A stretch of 64,000 nt of DNA, from the NCBI GenBank assembly GCA_021325675.1, contig JAJTCM010000005.1, forward strand, positions 152,921 through 216,920. The letters run 5' to 3'. A model generated the notes under the pieces. That model was not told where the DNA came from. It saw nothing but the letters and a program-made list of their open reading frames with translations, and made no database searches. This stretch comes from Crocinitomicaceae bacterium (GTDB lineage: Bacteria; Bacteroidota; Bacteroidia; Flavobacteriales_D; Crocinitomicaceae). Of the stretch, positions 8,819 to 18,487 are shown piece by piece; position 1 is the first letter of the stretch, and the number at the start of each line of letters is the position of its first letter. A program made the translations under genes and the position numbers.

Positions 8819-11179
8819 ATGGAGAACGAAAACCGACAAATCACCCTGGAAGAAGAGCTGGAAAACCAGACTTCCATCCGCGACCTGATTGACAAATACC
8901 GGGCGTATTGGCTGTGGTTTATCTTTTCCTTAATCTGTGCGCTGACAGTCGCTTATTTTTACACCAAATACACCGTTCCGCTTTACGAAGTACACGCTTC
9001 GATCCTTATCAAAGACAACGACGACGGAAATTCCATTACGGATCTTTCCGCTTTCGAGGACATGGGGATTTTCAAGGAGAAAAACAGTATCGATAACGAG
9101 ATTGAAATCCTGAAATCGCGCCGCCTGCTCAAAAAAGTTGTGGAAGAGCTAAACCTGAGAGTGCAGTATTTCACCAAAGAAGGCCCGATTGCTGCCGAGC
9201 ATTATAAATATCCGCCTTTAGTTATCCAGAAAGACAACATCGACAGCAACCTCAACGTCGAATTCAAGATTTTCATCAAATCCGAATCGGAATACAATAT
9301 CAAAAACGACAAAGATGAGGTTATCGGCACCTACGAATTCGGGAAAGAAGCCAGGACACCTTACGGCAATTTTACCATAACTCCGGCACAGATCAACCGG
9401 AAATCCTGGCTCAAATCCAACATTAACATTGTTATCAGCCCTGTAAATGCTGTCGTGGACCGTTACAATTCCGCGATCCGTATTGAATCCGTCAATACCA
9501 ATTCCGATGTGATCCAGCTTTCACTGAAAGACCCGATCATGGAGAAAGCGACGGACATCATCAACAACCTCATTAAGCAGCACAACCTGGACGCGATCGA
9601 CGATAAGAACCAGATTGCCAAAAACACCCTTGAGTTCATCAACGAACGGATGACCTTGATCAACCAGGAGCTTTCGGAAGTGGAAATTGACGCAGAATCG
9701 TTCAAAACACAGAATAAGCTGCTCGATATGTCTTCCGAAGCGAACTTTTTCCTCGAATCGGAATCGCAGTACCAGAAAGAGATCCTCGATGTTTCCACGC
9801 AGCTAAAACTGGCGGAATATATGTACGATTATGTCGTTAACCTGAACAACGAGCCAAACCTCATCCCTTCCAACATCGGAATCGACGACCCTTCGATCCA
9901 GAAAGTGACCGAACAATACAACGACCTGGTACTGGAGCGTTTTCGCCTTATTAAAACAGCCGGTGGCAAAAACCCGGTAATCATCAACCTGGAAGAGCAA
10001 ATCCTGAACCTTCAGAAAAGTCTCAAGGAAAGTCTCAACAACCTCATCACTCCCCTGCGGATCAAGCTGAAAGGCCTGACGAAAAAAGAAACCGAAACCT
10101 CGAACCGGATTTCCTCCGTGCCTAAATTTGAGCGCGTTTACCGGGGTATTCAGCGCCAGCAGCAAATCAAAGAATCACTTTATCTCTACCTTCTGCAAAA
10201 ACGAGAAGAAACAGCTATCGCGCTGGCAGTGACCGTTTCCAATGCCAAAGTAATTGACGACGCTTACGGAAGCGGGGTGAAAGTTTCCTCCCAGAAACGG
10301 ACTATTTTCCTGATCGCCTTGTTTTTAGGGCTGATTATTCCGATTATCCTCATCCATTTGCGTGATATCCTGGATACCAAAGTGCATACGAAACGTGACC
10401 TGAATGTCATTCCCGTACCTTTCCTGGGAGATATCCCATACAACAGGTCCAGCAACCGGATCATCACGGGCTTAAAAGAGAACACGGGCATTTCCGAAGC
10501 TTTCCGTCTCCTGCGCACGCACATTAATTTTATCCTCAACAGGAAGCAGGAACTAGGTAAAACCATTTTTATCACTTCTACGCTCAGCAAGGAAGGTAAA
10601 TCTTTCATTGCGCTGAACCTGGCGGCCACTTATGCTATTTCGAACAAAAAGGTGCTCCTGATAGAGATGGACCTCCGTGCACCAAAGATTCTGAAATACA
10701 TGGACTTACCGGAGAAAAGCGGCATCACCAACTTTCTTATTGATGATACTGTAAAACTGCAGGATATTATTTTCACCAGCCCGCATTTCAACAACCTCGA
10801 CCTGCTTCCGAGCGGTATTATCCCGCCGAACCCGGCCGAGCTGATTATGCATGAAAAAGTGAACGAAATTTTCCAGTATGCCCGCCAGAATTACGACTTC
10901 GTTATTGTAGACACTGCACCGGTTGGAATTGTGACCGACACCCTGCTCCTGACCCAGCATTCGGACATTTTCATTTATGTTGTGCGCGCCAATTACCTGG
11001 ACAAACGCTATCTCCGTGTTCCTGAAACACTTGTGAAAGAAAAACGCATCTCAAACATGACCGTGATCCTGAATGGGTCCGACGAGCAAAAAAGCTATGG
11101 CTACGGATATGGTTACGGATACGGATACGGCAATATGACTGAGAAAAAAGGTTTCTTCTCCCGGATTTTCCGTCGTTAA
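8819..11179 (+). CDS. wzc: Wzc-like polysaccharide co-polymerase and tyrosine kinase
   Basis: This 786-residue inner-membrane protein combines a Wzz-type chain-length domain with a BY-kinase. The first membrane helix is at about residues 33-53, coiled coils fill the periplasmic part, and the second helix is near 490-510. The kinase has Walker A 'TLSKEGKS' (about 590), Walker A' 'LLIEMDLRAP' (about 620) and Walker B 'FVIVDTAPVG' (about 700). The C-terminus ends with six alternating Tyr-Gly pairs, the usual autophosphorylated cluster. It works with the Wza-like channel encoded just upstream to control polymer length and export. Confidence 0.94.
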   Translation: MENENRQITLEEELENQTSIRDLIDKYRAYWLWFIFSLICALTVAYFYTKYTVPLYEVHASILIKDNDDGNSITDLSAFEDMGIFKEKNSIDNEIEILKSRRLLKKVVEELNLRVQYFTKEGPIAAEHYKYPPLVIQKDNIDSNLNVEFKIFIKSESEYNIKNDKDEVIGTYEFGKEARTPYGNFTITPAQINRKSWLKSNINIVISPVNAVVDRYNSAIRIESVNTNSDVIQLSLKDPIMEKATDIINNLIKQHNLDAIDDKNQIAKNTLEFINERMTLINQELSEVEIDAESFKTQNKLLDMSSEANFFLESESQYQKEILDVSTQLKLAEYMYDYVVNLNNEPNLIPSNIGIDDPSIQKVTEQYNDLVLERFRLIKTAGGKNPVIINLEEQILNLQKSLKESLNNLITPLRIKLKGLTKKETETSNRISSVPKFERVYRGIQRQQQIKESLYLYLLQKREETAIALAVTVSNAKVIDDAYGSGVKVSSQKRTIFLIALFLGLIIPIILIHLRDILDTKVHTKRDLNVIPVPFLGDIPYNRSSNRIITGLKENTGISEAFRLLRTHINFILNRKQELGKTIFITSTLSKEGKSFIALNLAATYAISNKKVLLIEMDLRAPKILKYMDLPEKSGITNFLIDDTVKLQDIIFTSPHFNNLDLLPSGIIPPNPAELIMHEKVNEIFQYARQNYDFVIVDTAPVGIVTDTLLLTQHSDIFIYVVRANYLDKRYLRVPETLVKEKRISNMTVILNGSDEQKSYGYGYGYGYGYGNMTEKKGFFSRIFRR

Positions 11180-11280
11180 AAAATCCTCTTTAAAGGGTAC
11201 TAAATATTCACTGGTACCATTCATATGGTAAATTGTAACAATTTTAAGAAAACTTATGATAATCTTTGAGGTAATTGTCA

Positions 11281-11323
11281 TAAATTTGCACGTATTTATA
11301 CGTAAAAATCAGCGTATTAATAC
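11281..11323 (+). promoter_or_regulatory. Promoter box and palindromes upstream of the giant T9SS gene
   Basis: TAAATTTG (11281-11288) matches the Bacteroidota -7 box. It is followed by two inverted repeats: CGTAT-TT-ATACG (11291-11302) and the perfect palindrome GTATTAATAC (11314-11323). The pattern suggests a promoter with a regulator-binding site, leaving a leader of about 100 nt before the ATG. The 12-mer ATTTGCACGTAT (11284-11295) also occurs twice in the toxin-antitoxin promoter at 45743 and 45771. Confidence 0.5.
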
Positions 11324-11392
11324 CTAAAAATCGCAAACACAAACAGCAATCAGCCATTCAACCGGCTTGTGCCTATTAAAACTATAGAATAA

Positions 11393-14300
11393 ATGAATAT
11401 ACAATTCAATTTTTCACACTTCACGTCAAGAGCTCTTCTTTTCGTATTTGCTCTGTTTACATCTTTAACCAACCTTAACGCACAGGCTGTCGTAACAGAT
11501 AACACACCCGGCGCGGGAACATGGCTTGCTCCGTGCGGCGTTACTTCAGTTACTATAGAATGCTGGGGAGCAGGTGGATCTGGCGCAGACGCAACAGGTA
11601 ATACCTGTGCAGGCGGCGGCGGTTCCGGAGGAGGCTATGTTAAAACGACTTACACGGTTACACCGGGAACGACTTACAATTATTTTGTTGGAACGGGCGG
11701 AAGCAATGGCGCAAACGGTACAGCAAGCTGGTTTGACAATGCCTCACTTGTAAATGCAGCCGGCGGAAGAGGCGCAACAAACGTTACAACCGGAAGTACC
11801 TGGGGAGCAGGAGCTGCAGCCGTAGCTACAGGCAACGCAGGAGGAACAACATTCAGTACATATGGCGGTGCCGGTGGAAATGCCGGTAATAATTTCAGCG
11901 GCGGAGGCGGCTCCAGCGGTGGATCAACTGCATCCAATCCTGGCAGCGGAATGAACGGCGGAGCAGCGCCAACAGATGGTTTTGACGGTGCAGACGGAAG
12001 AAACAGCAATGGCAACGGGGCAAACGGAGACATTGGTGCCGGGGGTGCCGGGGGACGTACAGGAAACGGTACCGATCGCTTTGGTGGTGACGGTGGTAAC
12101 GGCCAGGTGAGGATTTCGTACACAGGAACAAGCTATTGTACTGTAAACTTTGCAACGGACACTGAACCGATCACTAATGTTACTTTCCTTGGAACAAATA
12201 ATACAACTTCAGGAACAGTGAACGGAACACCTGACCACCAGGATTTTTCAGGAATCAACTGCGGCTCAAACACCGTTCAGCAAAACAGCTCATTTAACAT
12301 CAGTGTTTCCGGGAATACTGCAGGAAACTACACGAACTACATCCGCGTATACGCCGACTGGAACCAGGACGGAGATTTCAACGATACGGGAGAATCTTTT
12401 AATATCGGTACGATTGTCAATTGTACAAACTGTGCAGTTAGCGGAACAATCGACGTGCCGTGCAACGCCACCCTGGGGAATACACGCCTGAGGGTTTTTA
12501 AAGATTACGGCGCTTACCCTACCAATTCCTGTACCCCATCCAGCAGCTGGGGCCAGGTGGAAGATTACACCATTACGGTGACTGCTGCCCCGGGCGGCTA
12601 TGTTTCCAGTACGGCAACACAAGCCAATACGTCAAACGTACTGAAAGGCACAACCAACCAGGAAGTGATCGGAATTGAAGTTGTCATGACTGCATGTAAG
12701 GATATGACTTCCATTGCCCTGAACACTTCGGGAACTACAAGCACTGCTGATATCACGAACGCCAGGCTTTGGTATACCGGTACTTCGTCTACTTTTGCTA
12801 CAACAACACAATACGGTTCAACAGTTGCGTCACCGAACGGCGCTTTCAGCTTCACTGCCACACAAAACTTATCTGTTGGGACACACTATTTCTGGCTGAC
12901 ATACGATGTGCCGGCCGCAGCAACTAGCGGTAACGTTATCGATGCTACCGTTTCTTCCATAACAGTAGATGGTTCAGCCCGTACACCAAGTGTTACCGCA
13001 CCAACCGGGAACAGGGTTATTTATGTTCAGAAAAACTGGATTGGCGCAGGTGCAGGCGGTGCAGGCACGAATTTCAACACAGGAACTAACTGGAGTCCTG
13101 CCGGTGTACCAACCGCAGTAGATGACGCCATCATGACGATTACCTCCGATGCAACGGTGAGCTTGTCCGGCGCAGCCTCTGTCGGAAACTTAACGGTAAG
13201 CGTAAGCGGAACGAATGATAATTTTGTATTAAACGTAGGCGCCAACACCCTGACAGTAAACGGGACAACCAATTTTGGTATTTCTGTCGGAAACGGGGGA
13301 ACAACCCTGCACTTAGGAGTAGGAAACGGCGGAACGATCAATTTTATGGGCAACGCCAACTTTACTGCAGTCAACGGAAGTGTCTACCCGATTTACGGAG
13401 CAGGCGGAACAACAGGTGTAATTAATGCTTATGGCAATGTGACTTTCGGGAATACCGGGGTTATTACCGATGCAGCCAATTTACCGGCATTTTTCCGCAT
13501 GGACGGTACAGGTGCGCAAACACTGACCTGCAATAGTACAACTACTATTTTGCCTCCAACATTAATTGGAAATGTCAATACACCGGTGGTTACACTCGCC
13601 GGCACAGTGCCTACAGGTCTCAGACCGAATAGCCTGACGATCAACGGAACATTGGTATTGCCTACAGGCTTTACAATGAACCGCAATGCAGGAGGTGGAA
13701 GTTTTACAATGAACTCCGGCTCTTTGCTGAGATTGCAGGGAACTACCGGCGGACAAACCGGAAGCAACTTCCCGCTGAACTACAGCTCGATGTCATTGAA
13801 CAGCAACAGCACCGTGGAATACTACAGCACTTCCGCGCAAACAATTTATGCAGGAACCAGCTACGGGCATTTAACCTTAACAAATAACTCCCTCAAGTCA
13901 GCTACCGCTGCCCTGACAGTAAACGGTAACCTGACAATCAATACCGGGGCCACTTTTGCTGCAGGGACTTCCCTGACACACAATGTCGGCGGAAACTGGG
14001 TGAACAACGGTACTTTCTCATATACAACCGCTAACACGATCAATTTTAACGGGAATAACGCATTGCAAACCATCAGCGGAAGCTCAACAACCGGGTTCTA
14101 CAACGTTACGGTGAACAAAGGGACTGCCAATACCAATATCCTGGATGTAACTTCCCTGATTACTTTAAATAATGCTACCAATCCATTGACACTTACTAAC
14201 GGGTCATTCCGTTTATCAAGCGCATCAACGATCATACCATTCTCTAGTGCCCCAACTATCGGAGCAACGGCTGGTTTGATCAACAATGGCGGTACAATCA

Positions 14301-17300
14301 ATTCAGGGAACTTCTCCTGGATCAACAACGGTTTATTCAGCAATATTCTCGGTACAACGAACATAGGATCGGCTACAGGAAATGCTATTACCAACCAGGC
14401 TGGAAGTACTTTTGATATCCAGGGAGGAACAGTAACAATTACCGGAAGGCTGCAAAACACAGCCGGAACATATTCTCAATCCGGAGGAACGCTGAACCTG
14501 TGTACCATTGGAAACACGAGCGCAACTATCGCGAACTTCGATATGAGCGCTACAACGAATGTTAACATTACCGGTGGAACAATTGTAATGCGCAATCCAA
14601 ACACTGCCGGAACACCTTTTAATTCCGTGAATATCGCTGCAGGAGGAACAAAAACAATTACCGGCGGAACTTTCCAATTCGGTGACGCTTCTACTCCTGC
14701 TTCCCGTATTTTCCTGGTAAACAGCGCTGTGAGCTTATACAATGTTACAGTTAACAATACCAATGCCCCAATCGTTCGCCCGGTAACGAACCACCTGACA
14801 ATCGGTGGAACATTGACCATGAATGGCGGAAACATTGACGGTGCAACCAACTCCAGAGATGTAATCGTTACAAATAATGCTGCCGGCGCGATTGTACGTA
14901 CGGCGGGTATGATCAACTACAACCTGAGACGCGCTATTGGCACTACAGGTGTGGCTTATTTATTCCCTGTAGGCCATGGTACAAATTACAACCCCGCAAG
15001 TCTTACGTTTACAAACCTCACTGCGGGTGATTTGAATATGCGCTCAATCACCGGTGACGAACCAAATATTACAAACTCAGCAATCGACAATGCGGTCAGC
15101 GTAAATGCTTACTGGGCGCTGACAGCCAGCAACGGATTGGCTTCAACCAATTATGCAGGAGCAATGACATACCTGGCAGCACAAAACGACGTAGCTGCAC
15201 AAGCAGCAAATTATATCACGGGAATCTACAGCGGATCAGCCTGGTCTTATCCAACTGTTTCAGGAAGCCCTACTTCCACCTCCCTTTCGTTCACATCGGC
15301 AAGCGGCTTCGGAAACCTGGCCGTTGGTAAATGTAAAACCCCTCCGGCAGCCGTTGCAGGAAGCGCTCAATCTGTTTGTTCGCTTACAGCTACGCTGGGT
15401 GCAACAGCAGTAACTTTACCGGCACGCGGAACATGGACAGTTGTTAGCGGAACAGGCGGTTCATTTACAGATGCAAACAATCCCACAACAACTTTCTCCG
15501 GTACGGCAGGAACAACTTATACTCTCCGCTGGACCGTTGGTTATCCCGGTTCTAACTGCAGCGTGAATACCGCAGATGTAAGCATCACTTTAAATGCACC
15601 TCCAACAGCTTCAGCGGGTGGTGTTATTTCAGCCTTCGCAGGCGAATACCTGACTGTTTCCGGGGCTTCGGCCACAAACGGATCAATTTTGTGGACACAC
15701 AACGGAACCGGCTATTTTGACCAGACGTATTTCCCGGCGGGCAATGAAACAACTACAACGCCAACATATTATACAGAAGCTGACGATTTCGGACAAACGG
15801 TAACCCTCACGATGACCGTTACGGGATCCGGTGCATGTGCTGCAACAACGGCAACGGCTAATTATACGATCAACGTTGACGGCCGCCCGGCCCTTTGGAC
15901 TTACCAGTGTGGCTCGACCCTGGCTGACATAAACGATTATATTTATGCTTATGCCTACCCGGGCGCAACACAGTACCGTTTCAGGATCAATGACGGCGTA
16001 ACGACGCAAACATTTGATACGCCGGCGTCTGTATTCTACTTCACACAGTTCCCAAGCTATGCCTACAACACGGCTTACACAGTTGATGTATCGGTTTTTG
16101 CCGGCGGGGCATGGACAGCTTACGGACCAACGTGTACGATTAATACACCGACATTACCTGCAACCAAAGTGATGGCATCCCAATGCGGAAGTACACTGGC
16201 AGCAATGAACACACCGGTTTACGCCGATTTAGTGGAAGGAGCGACCCAATATCGTTTCCGGGTATCAGACGGCGGATCAACACAAATTTTTGACAATCCG
16301 TCCCGCATGTTCAACATGACCCAGTTCAGCGGCTATGCTTACGGAACGGCTTATACAATTGACGTAGCAATCTATTACGGGTTCTGGCAACCTTACGGAG
16401 CCGCCTGCGTAGTGAATACACCAGCCCTCCCAACTACACAAATGATGGCTTCACATTGCGGCACGACCGTTGCCAGCCTGGATACGGATTTATATGCGAA
16501 TGAAGTACCGGGAGCAACACAATACCGTTTCCGGGCAACTAACGGAAGCTCAATTACGGTAGACAAACCTTCGCGTACATTCAAGTTCAGCCAGATGTCA
16601 GGCATTCTTGCCGGGACAGCCTACACAGTTGACGTAGCAGCTTATGTAAATGGCGCATGGGGGCCTTACGGATCAACCTGTACGATCAGTACGCCGGCAG
16701 CTGCAAGCCCGCAACTGATCGCTTCCCAGTGCGGAAGTGTGCTGACAGACATCTTTACGGACCTGTTCTGTAATGAAGTTGCTGGCGCCACTCAATACCG
16801 TTTCCGGGTAACCAATGGCAACGGGGCCCAGGTAATTGTAAAACCTTCACGCACATTCAAGCTGGCACAGCTCAGCAACGTGGAATACGGAACAGTGAAC
16901 ACGGTTGAATGCGATGCTTATGTTAGCGGTGCCTGGATTGGCTATGGCGTATCCTGTAACGTAACTACACCGGCTGTTGGTGCAACGAAAATTATGGCTT
17001 CACAATGCGGAATGACGCTAAGCTCCGGCAGTCAAGCCCTTTACGCAGATGAAGTACCGGGAGCAACACAATACCGTTTCCGGGTTGTAAATGGAACTGA
17101 TACAAGTATCGTTACCAAACCGAGCCGTACATTTATGATCCTCGAAGTAGACAGCATGACTATTGCGATTAACACAACTTATATCGTAGATGTAGCGGTT
17201 TATTACGATGGAAGCTGGCTGACTTACGGAGTGGATTGCAATATCACAACCCCTGGCACATTGATGGCGCTGACTATTTCTGAAGCAAACGAACAGGCAC

Positions 17301-17611
17301 TCACAGGTGAAGACGAAGGCCAGGCAGCTCCTACAATTGCCGGGACCGAAGAGCAAACAGCTGAGAGCAGCAGTATCATCGCCTTCCCGAACCCGTTTGA
17401 AACAAGCTTCCGGGTGAATTTTACTTCTGAAAATGATGAAGCAGTTCAAATCACGGTATTTGACGCTTCAGGTAAACTGATTGAAACAATTCAGGCAGAA
17501 GTAGCCGAAATCAGTGAGCTGAAATTCGGTGAAAATTACCAGCCGGGAATTTACATGCTGACTTTACAGCAAGGAACAAGCAGCAAGCATTTGAAGGTGA
17601 TTAAGAATTGA
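11393..17611 (+). CDS. Giant T9SS-secreted surface protein, glycine-rich with GEVED and repeat domains
   Basis: The 2072-residue product starts with a signal peptide (cleavage near 'LNAQA', residue 31). In order: a Gly-rich domain (about 40-235), a GEVED domain ending 'WGQVEDYTITV' (about 265-395), a domain like the BNR-associated N-terminal domain of sialidases ('LWYTGTSSTFATTTQYGS', about 405-540), and a long Asn/Thr/Gly-rich stretch that looks like a beta-solenoid (about 550-1280). Then come Ig-like segments, five Cys-pair repeats of about 91 residues (15890-17262), and a type A T9SS sorting domain ('AFPNPFETSFRVNF' to the final 'LKVIKN'). It is probably an adhesin or surface-layer protein exported by T9SS. 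It stands between glycan genes, and a hairpin terminator follows. Confidence 0.9.
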   Translation: MNIQFNFSHFTSRALLFVFALFTSLTNLNAQAVVTDNTPGAGTWLAPCGVTSVTIECWGAGGSGADATGNTCAGGGGSGGGYVKTTYTVTPGTTYNYFVGTGGSNGANGTASWFDNASLVNAAGGRGATNVTTGSTWGAGAAAVATGNAGGTTFSTYGGAGGNAGNNFSGGGGSSGGSTASNPGSGMNGGAAPTDGFDGADGRNSNGNGANGDIGAGGAGGRTGNGTDRFGGDGGNGQVRISYTGTSYCTVNFATDTEPITNVTFLGTNNTTSGTVNGTPDHQDFSGINCGSNTVQQNSSFNISVSGNTAGNYTNYIRVYADWNQDGDFNDTGESFNIGTIVNCTNCAVSGTIDVPCNATLGNTRLRVFKDYGAYPTNSCTPSSSWGQVEDYTITVTAAPGGYVSSTATQANTSNVLKGTTNQEVIGIEVVMTACKDMTSIALNTSGTTSTADITNARLWYTGTSSTFATTTQYGSTVASPNGAFSFTATQNLSVGTHYFWLTYDVPAAATSGNVIDATVSSITVDGSARTPSVTAPTGNRVIYVQKNWIGAGAGGAGTNFNTGTNWSPAGVPTAVDDAIMTITSDATVSLSGAASVGNLTVSVSGTNDNFVLNVGANTLTVNGTTNFGISVGNGGTTLHLGVGNGGTINFMGNANFTAVNGSVYPIYGAGGTTGVINAYGNVTFGNTGVITDAANLPAFFRMDGTGAQTLTCNSTTTILPPTLIGNVNTPVVTLAGTVPTGLRPNSLTINGTLVLPTGFTMNRNAGGGSFTMNSGSLLRLQGTTGGQTGSNFPLNYSSMSLNSNSTVEYYSTSAQTIYAGTSYGHLTLTNNSLKSATAALTVNGNLTINTGATFAAGTSLTHNVGGNWVNNGTFSYTTANTINFNGNNALQTISGSSTTGFYNVTVNKGTANTNILDVTSLITLNNATNPLTLTNGSFRLSSASTIIPFSSAPTIGATAGLINNGGTINSGNFSWINNGLFSNILGTTNIGSATGNAITNQAGSTFDIQGGTVTITGRLQNTAGTYSQSGGTLNLCTIGNTSATIANFDMSATTNVNITGGTIVMRNPNTAGTPFNSVNIAAGGTKTITGGTFQFGDASTPASRIFLVNSAVSLYNVTVNNTNAPIVRPVTNHLTIGGTLTMNGGNIDGATNSRDVIVTNNAAGAIVRTAGMINYNLRRAIGTTGVAYLFPVGHGTNYNPASLTFTNLTAGDLNMRSITGDEPNITNSAIDNAVSVNAYWALTASNGLASTNYAGAMTYLAAQNDVAAQAANYITGIYSGSAWSYPTVSGSPTSTSLSFTSASGFGNLAVGKCKTPPAAVAGSAQSVCSLTATLGATAVTLPARGTWTVVSGTGGSFTDANNPTTTFSGTAGTTYTLRWTVGYPGSNCSVNTADVSITLNAPPTASAGGVISAFAGEYLTVSGASATNGSILWTHNGTGYFDQTYFPAGNETTTTPTYYTEADDFGQTVTLTMTVTGSGACAATTATANYTINVDGRPALWTYQCGSTLADINDYIYAYAYPGATQYRFRINDGVTTQTFDTPASVFYFTQFPSYAYNTAYTVDVSVFAGGAWTAYGPTCTINTPTLPATKVMASQCGSTLAAMNTPVYADLVEGATQYRFRVSDGGSTQIFDNPSRMFNMTQFSGYAYGTAYTIDVAIYYGFWQPYGAACVVNTPALPTTQMMASHCGTTVASLDTDLYANEVPGATQYRFRATNGSSITVDKPSRTFKFSQMSGILAGTAYTVDVAAYVNGAWGPYGSTCTISTPAAASPQLIASQCGSVLTDIFTDLFCNEVAGATQYRFRVTNGNGAQVIVKPSRTFKLAQLSNVEYGTVNTVECDAYVSGAWIGYGVSCNVTTPAVGATKIMASQCGMTLSSGSQALYADEVPGATQYRFRVVNGTDTSIVTKPSRTFMILEVDSMTIAINTTYIVDVAVYYDGSWLTYGVDCNITTPGTLMALTISEANEQALTGEDEGQAAPTIAGTEEQTAESSSIIAFPNPFETSFRVNFTSENDEAVQITVFDASGKLIETIQAEVAEISELKFGENYQPGIYMLTLQQGTSSKHLKVIKN
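15890..17262 (+). repeat. Five tandem 91-residue Cys-pair modules inside the giant protein
   Basis: Each module has '(S/A)xCG', then 'GATQYRFR' about 20 residues later, a 'PSRTF' segment, 'AYTVDVAxY', and a second Cys in 'YGxxC'. Module starts lie near 15898, 16170, 16443, 16717 and 16990. The regular Cys pair suggests one disulfide per module in a fibronectin-III-like beta fold. The last copies are the most diverged in the 'PSRTF' part. Confidence 0.8.
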
Positions 17612-17689
17612 GAATAAATGTCTTCGCTCTCCTCGCCTTTGTGTAGCCGCTTCGGCAGGGCAAAGGAGCTACGAAGTTTAAGAAATATA

Positions 17690-17722
17690 AGCAGCAGTTT
17701 GAGCAATCAGGCTGCTGTTTTT
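17690..17722 (+). terminator. Hairpin terminator after the giant T9SS gene
   Basis: AGCAGC (17690-17695) pairs with GCTGCT (17711-17716), followed by GTTTTT. It lies between two convergent genes. Confidence 0.55.
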
Positions 17723-17725
17723 GCT

Positions 17726-18487
17726 TCAGGAAGATTTTTTGACAAAGAAATACTTTTTGACACCATTTTTCAAGTTCTGAAGGAACAATTCTTTCGTCCA
17801 GGGGAAAAGTGAATCCGTCCAGCGCTGCGGGTGAAAAGTAAACATCACCTGCGGGCTTAATTTTCCTTTGGAAACAGCGGCAATTAATTCATCTGTATGA
17901 CGGACGTTGAGCTTCAGTTCCGAATTGACTTTATCGCGAACGCTGACATCCGCCCCATTCCATTTACGGCCGGTGTCCGTTAAGTATAAAACCCGGGTGA
18001 AATCTACATCAAAATAAGGCTCGCCGATAATGCCGTAATCACGGTAATTACACTGTTTCCAGAGATCTTTCGAATCGTGCGGTGACATTGGGCTTCCGTG
18101 CATGCAAATTGTATTTACCGGGGCGAGCTTGCGCAAAGCAGCCAGGTTTTTTTCAAAATCACGGATTGCTTCTTCCCTGTTTCCTTTGCAGGTAGTCAGG
18201 GATTCGTAGTGATAGCCGATTTCGTGGCCCAGCGAAGCAATCTCTTTAATTACAGCTTCGTCCCAGCTTTCAGGGACCGCCCGGAAATAATAAACGCCTT
18301 TGATCCCTCTTCCGGCCTGGATGCGGGCAAAAGCCAGGGAGTTAAACGGAAGCTTATCCACATCGTGGCGCAGCACAATTGCTTTTTCCTCCGGATGGAT
18401 CAAAAAATCCCTGAAAGTCTGAAAAGCATAACCTTGTTCGATCAAGCTTTCCAGCAAATGATGATATGTTTTTAACGTGAAATCCAT
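17726..18487 (-). CDS. NodB-like (WbmS-type) polysaccharide deacetylase-family protein
   Basis: The 253-residue product has the carbohydrate-esterase 4 fold signature: metal-binding 'LRHDVDKLP' near residue 40 and 'HEIGYHYE' near residue 88. A later 'MHGSPMSPHDS' also fits this fold. The 'RHDVD' form marks the WbmS-like branch found in O-antigen clusters, whose exact substrate is generally not known. It is the last gene of the 21-gene glycan operon; its ATG overlaps the TAA of the preceding gene by one base. It probably removes an acetyl or formyl group from a sugar, but catalysis is inferred. Confidence 0.75.
   Translation of the reverse strand: MDFTLKTYHHLLESLIEQGYAFQTFRDFLIHPEEKAIVLRHDVDKLPFNSLAFARIQAGRGIKGVYYFRAVPESWDEAVIKEIASLGHEIGYHYESLTTCKGNREEAIRDFEKNLAALRKLAPVNTICMHGSPMSPHDSKDLWKQCNYRDYGIIGEPYFDVDFTRVLYLTDTGRKWNGADVSVRDKVNSELKLNVRHTDELIAAVSKGKLSPQVMFTFHPQRWTDSLFPWTKELFLQNLKNGVKKYFFVKKSS

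Noticed and set aside
11680..12123. 147-codon Pro/Ala-rich minus-strand frame
   Set aside because: It is the antisense of the Gly-rich domain of the giant cargo protein; the composition is explained by that.
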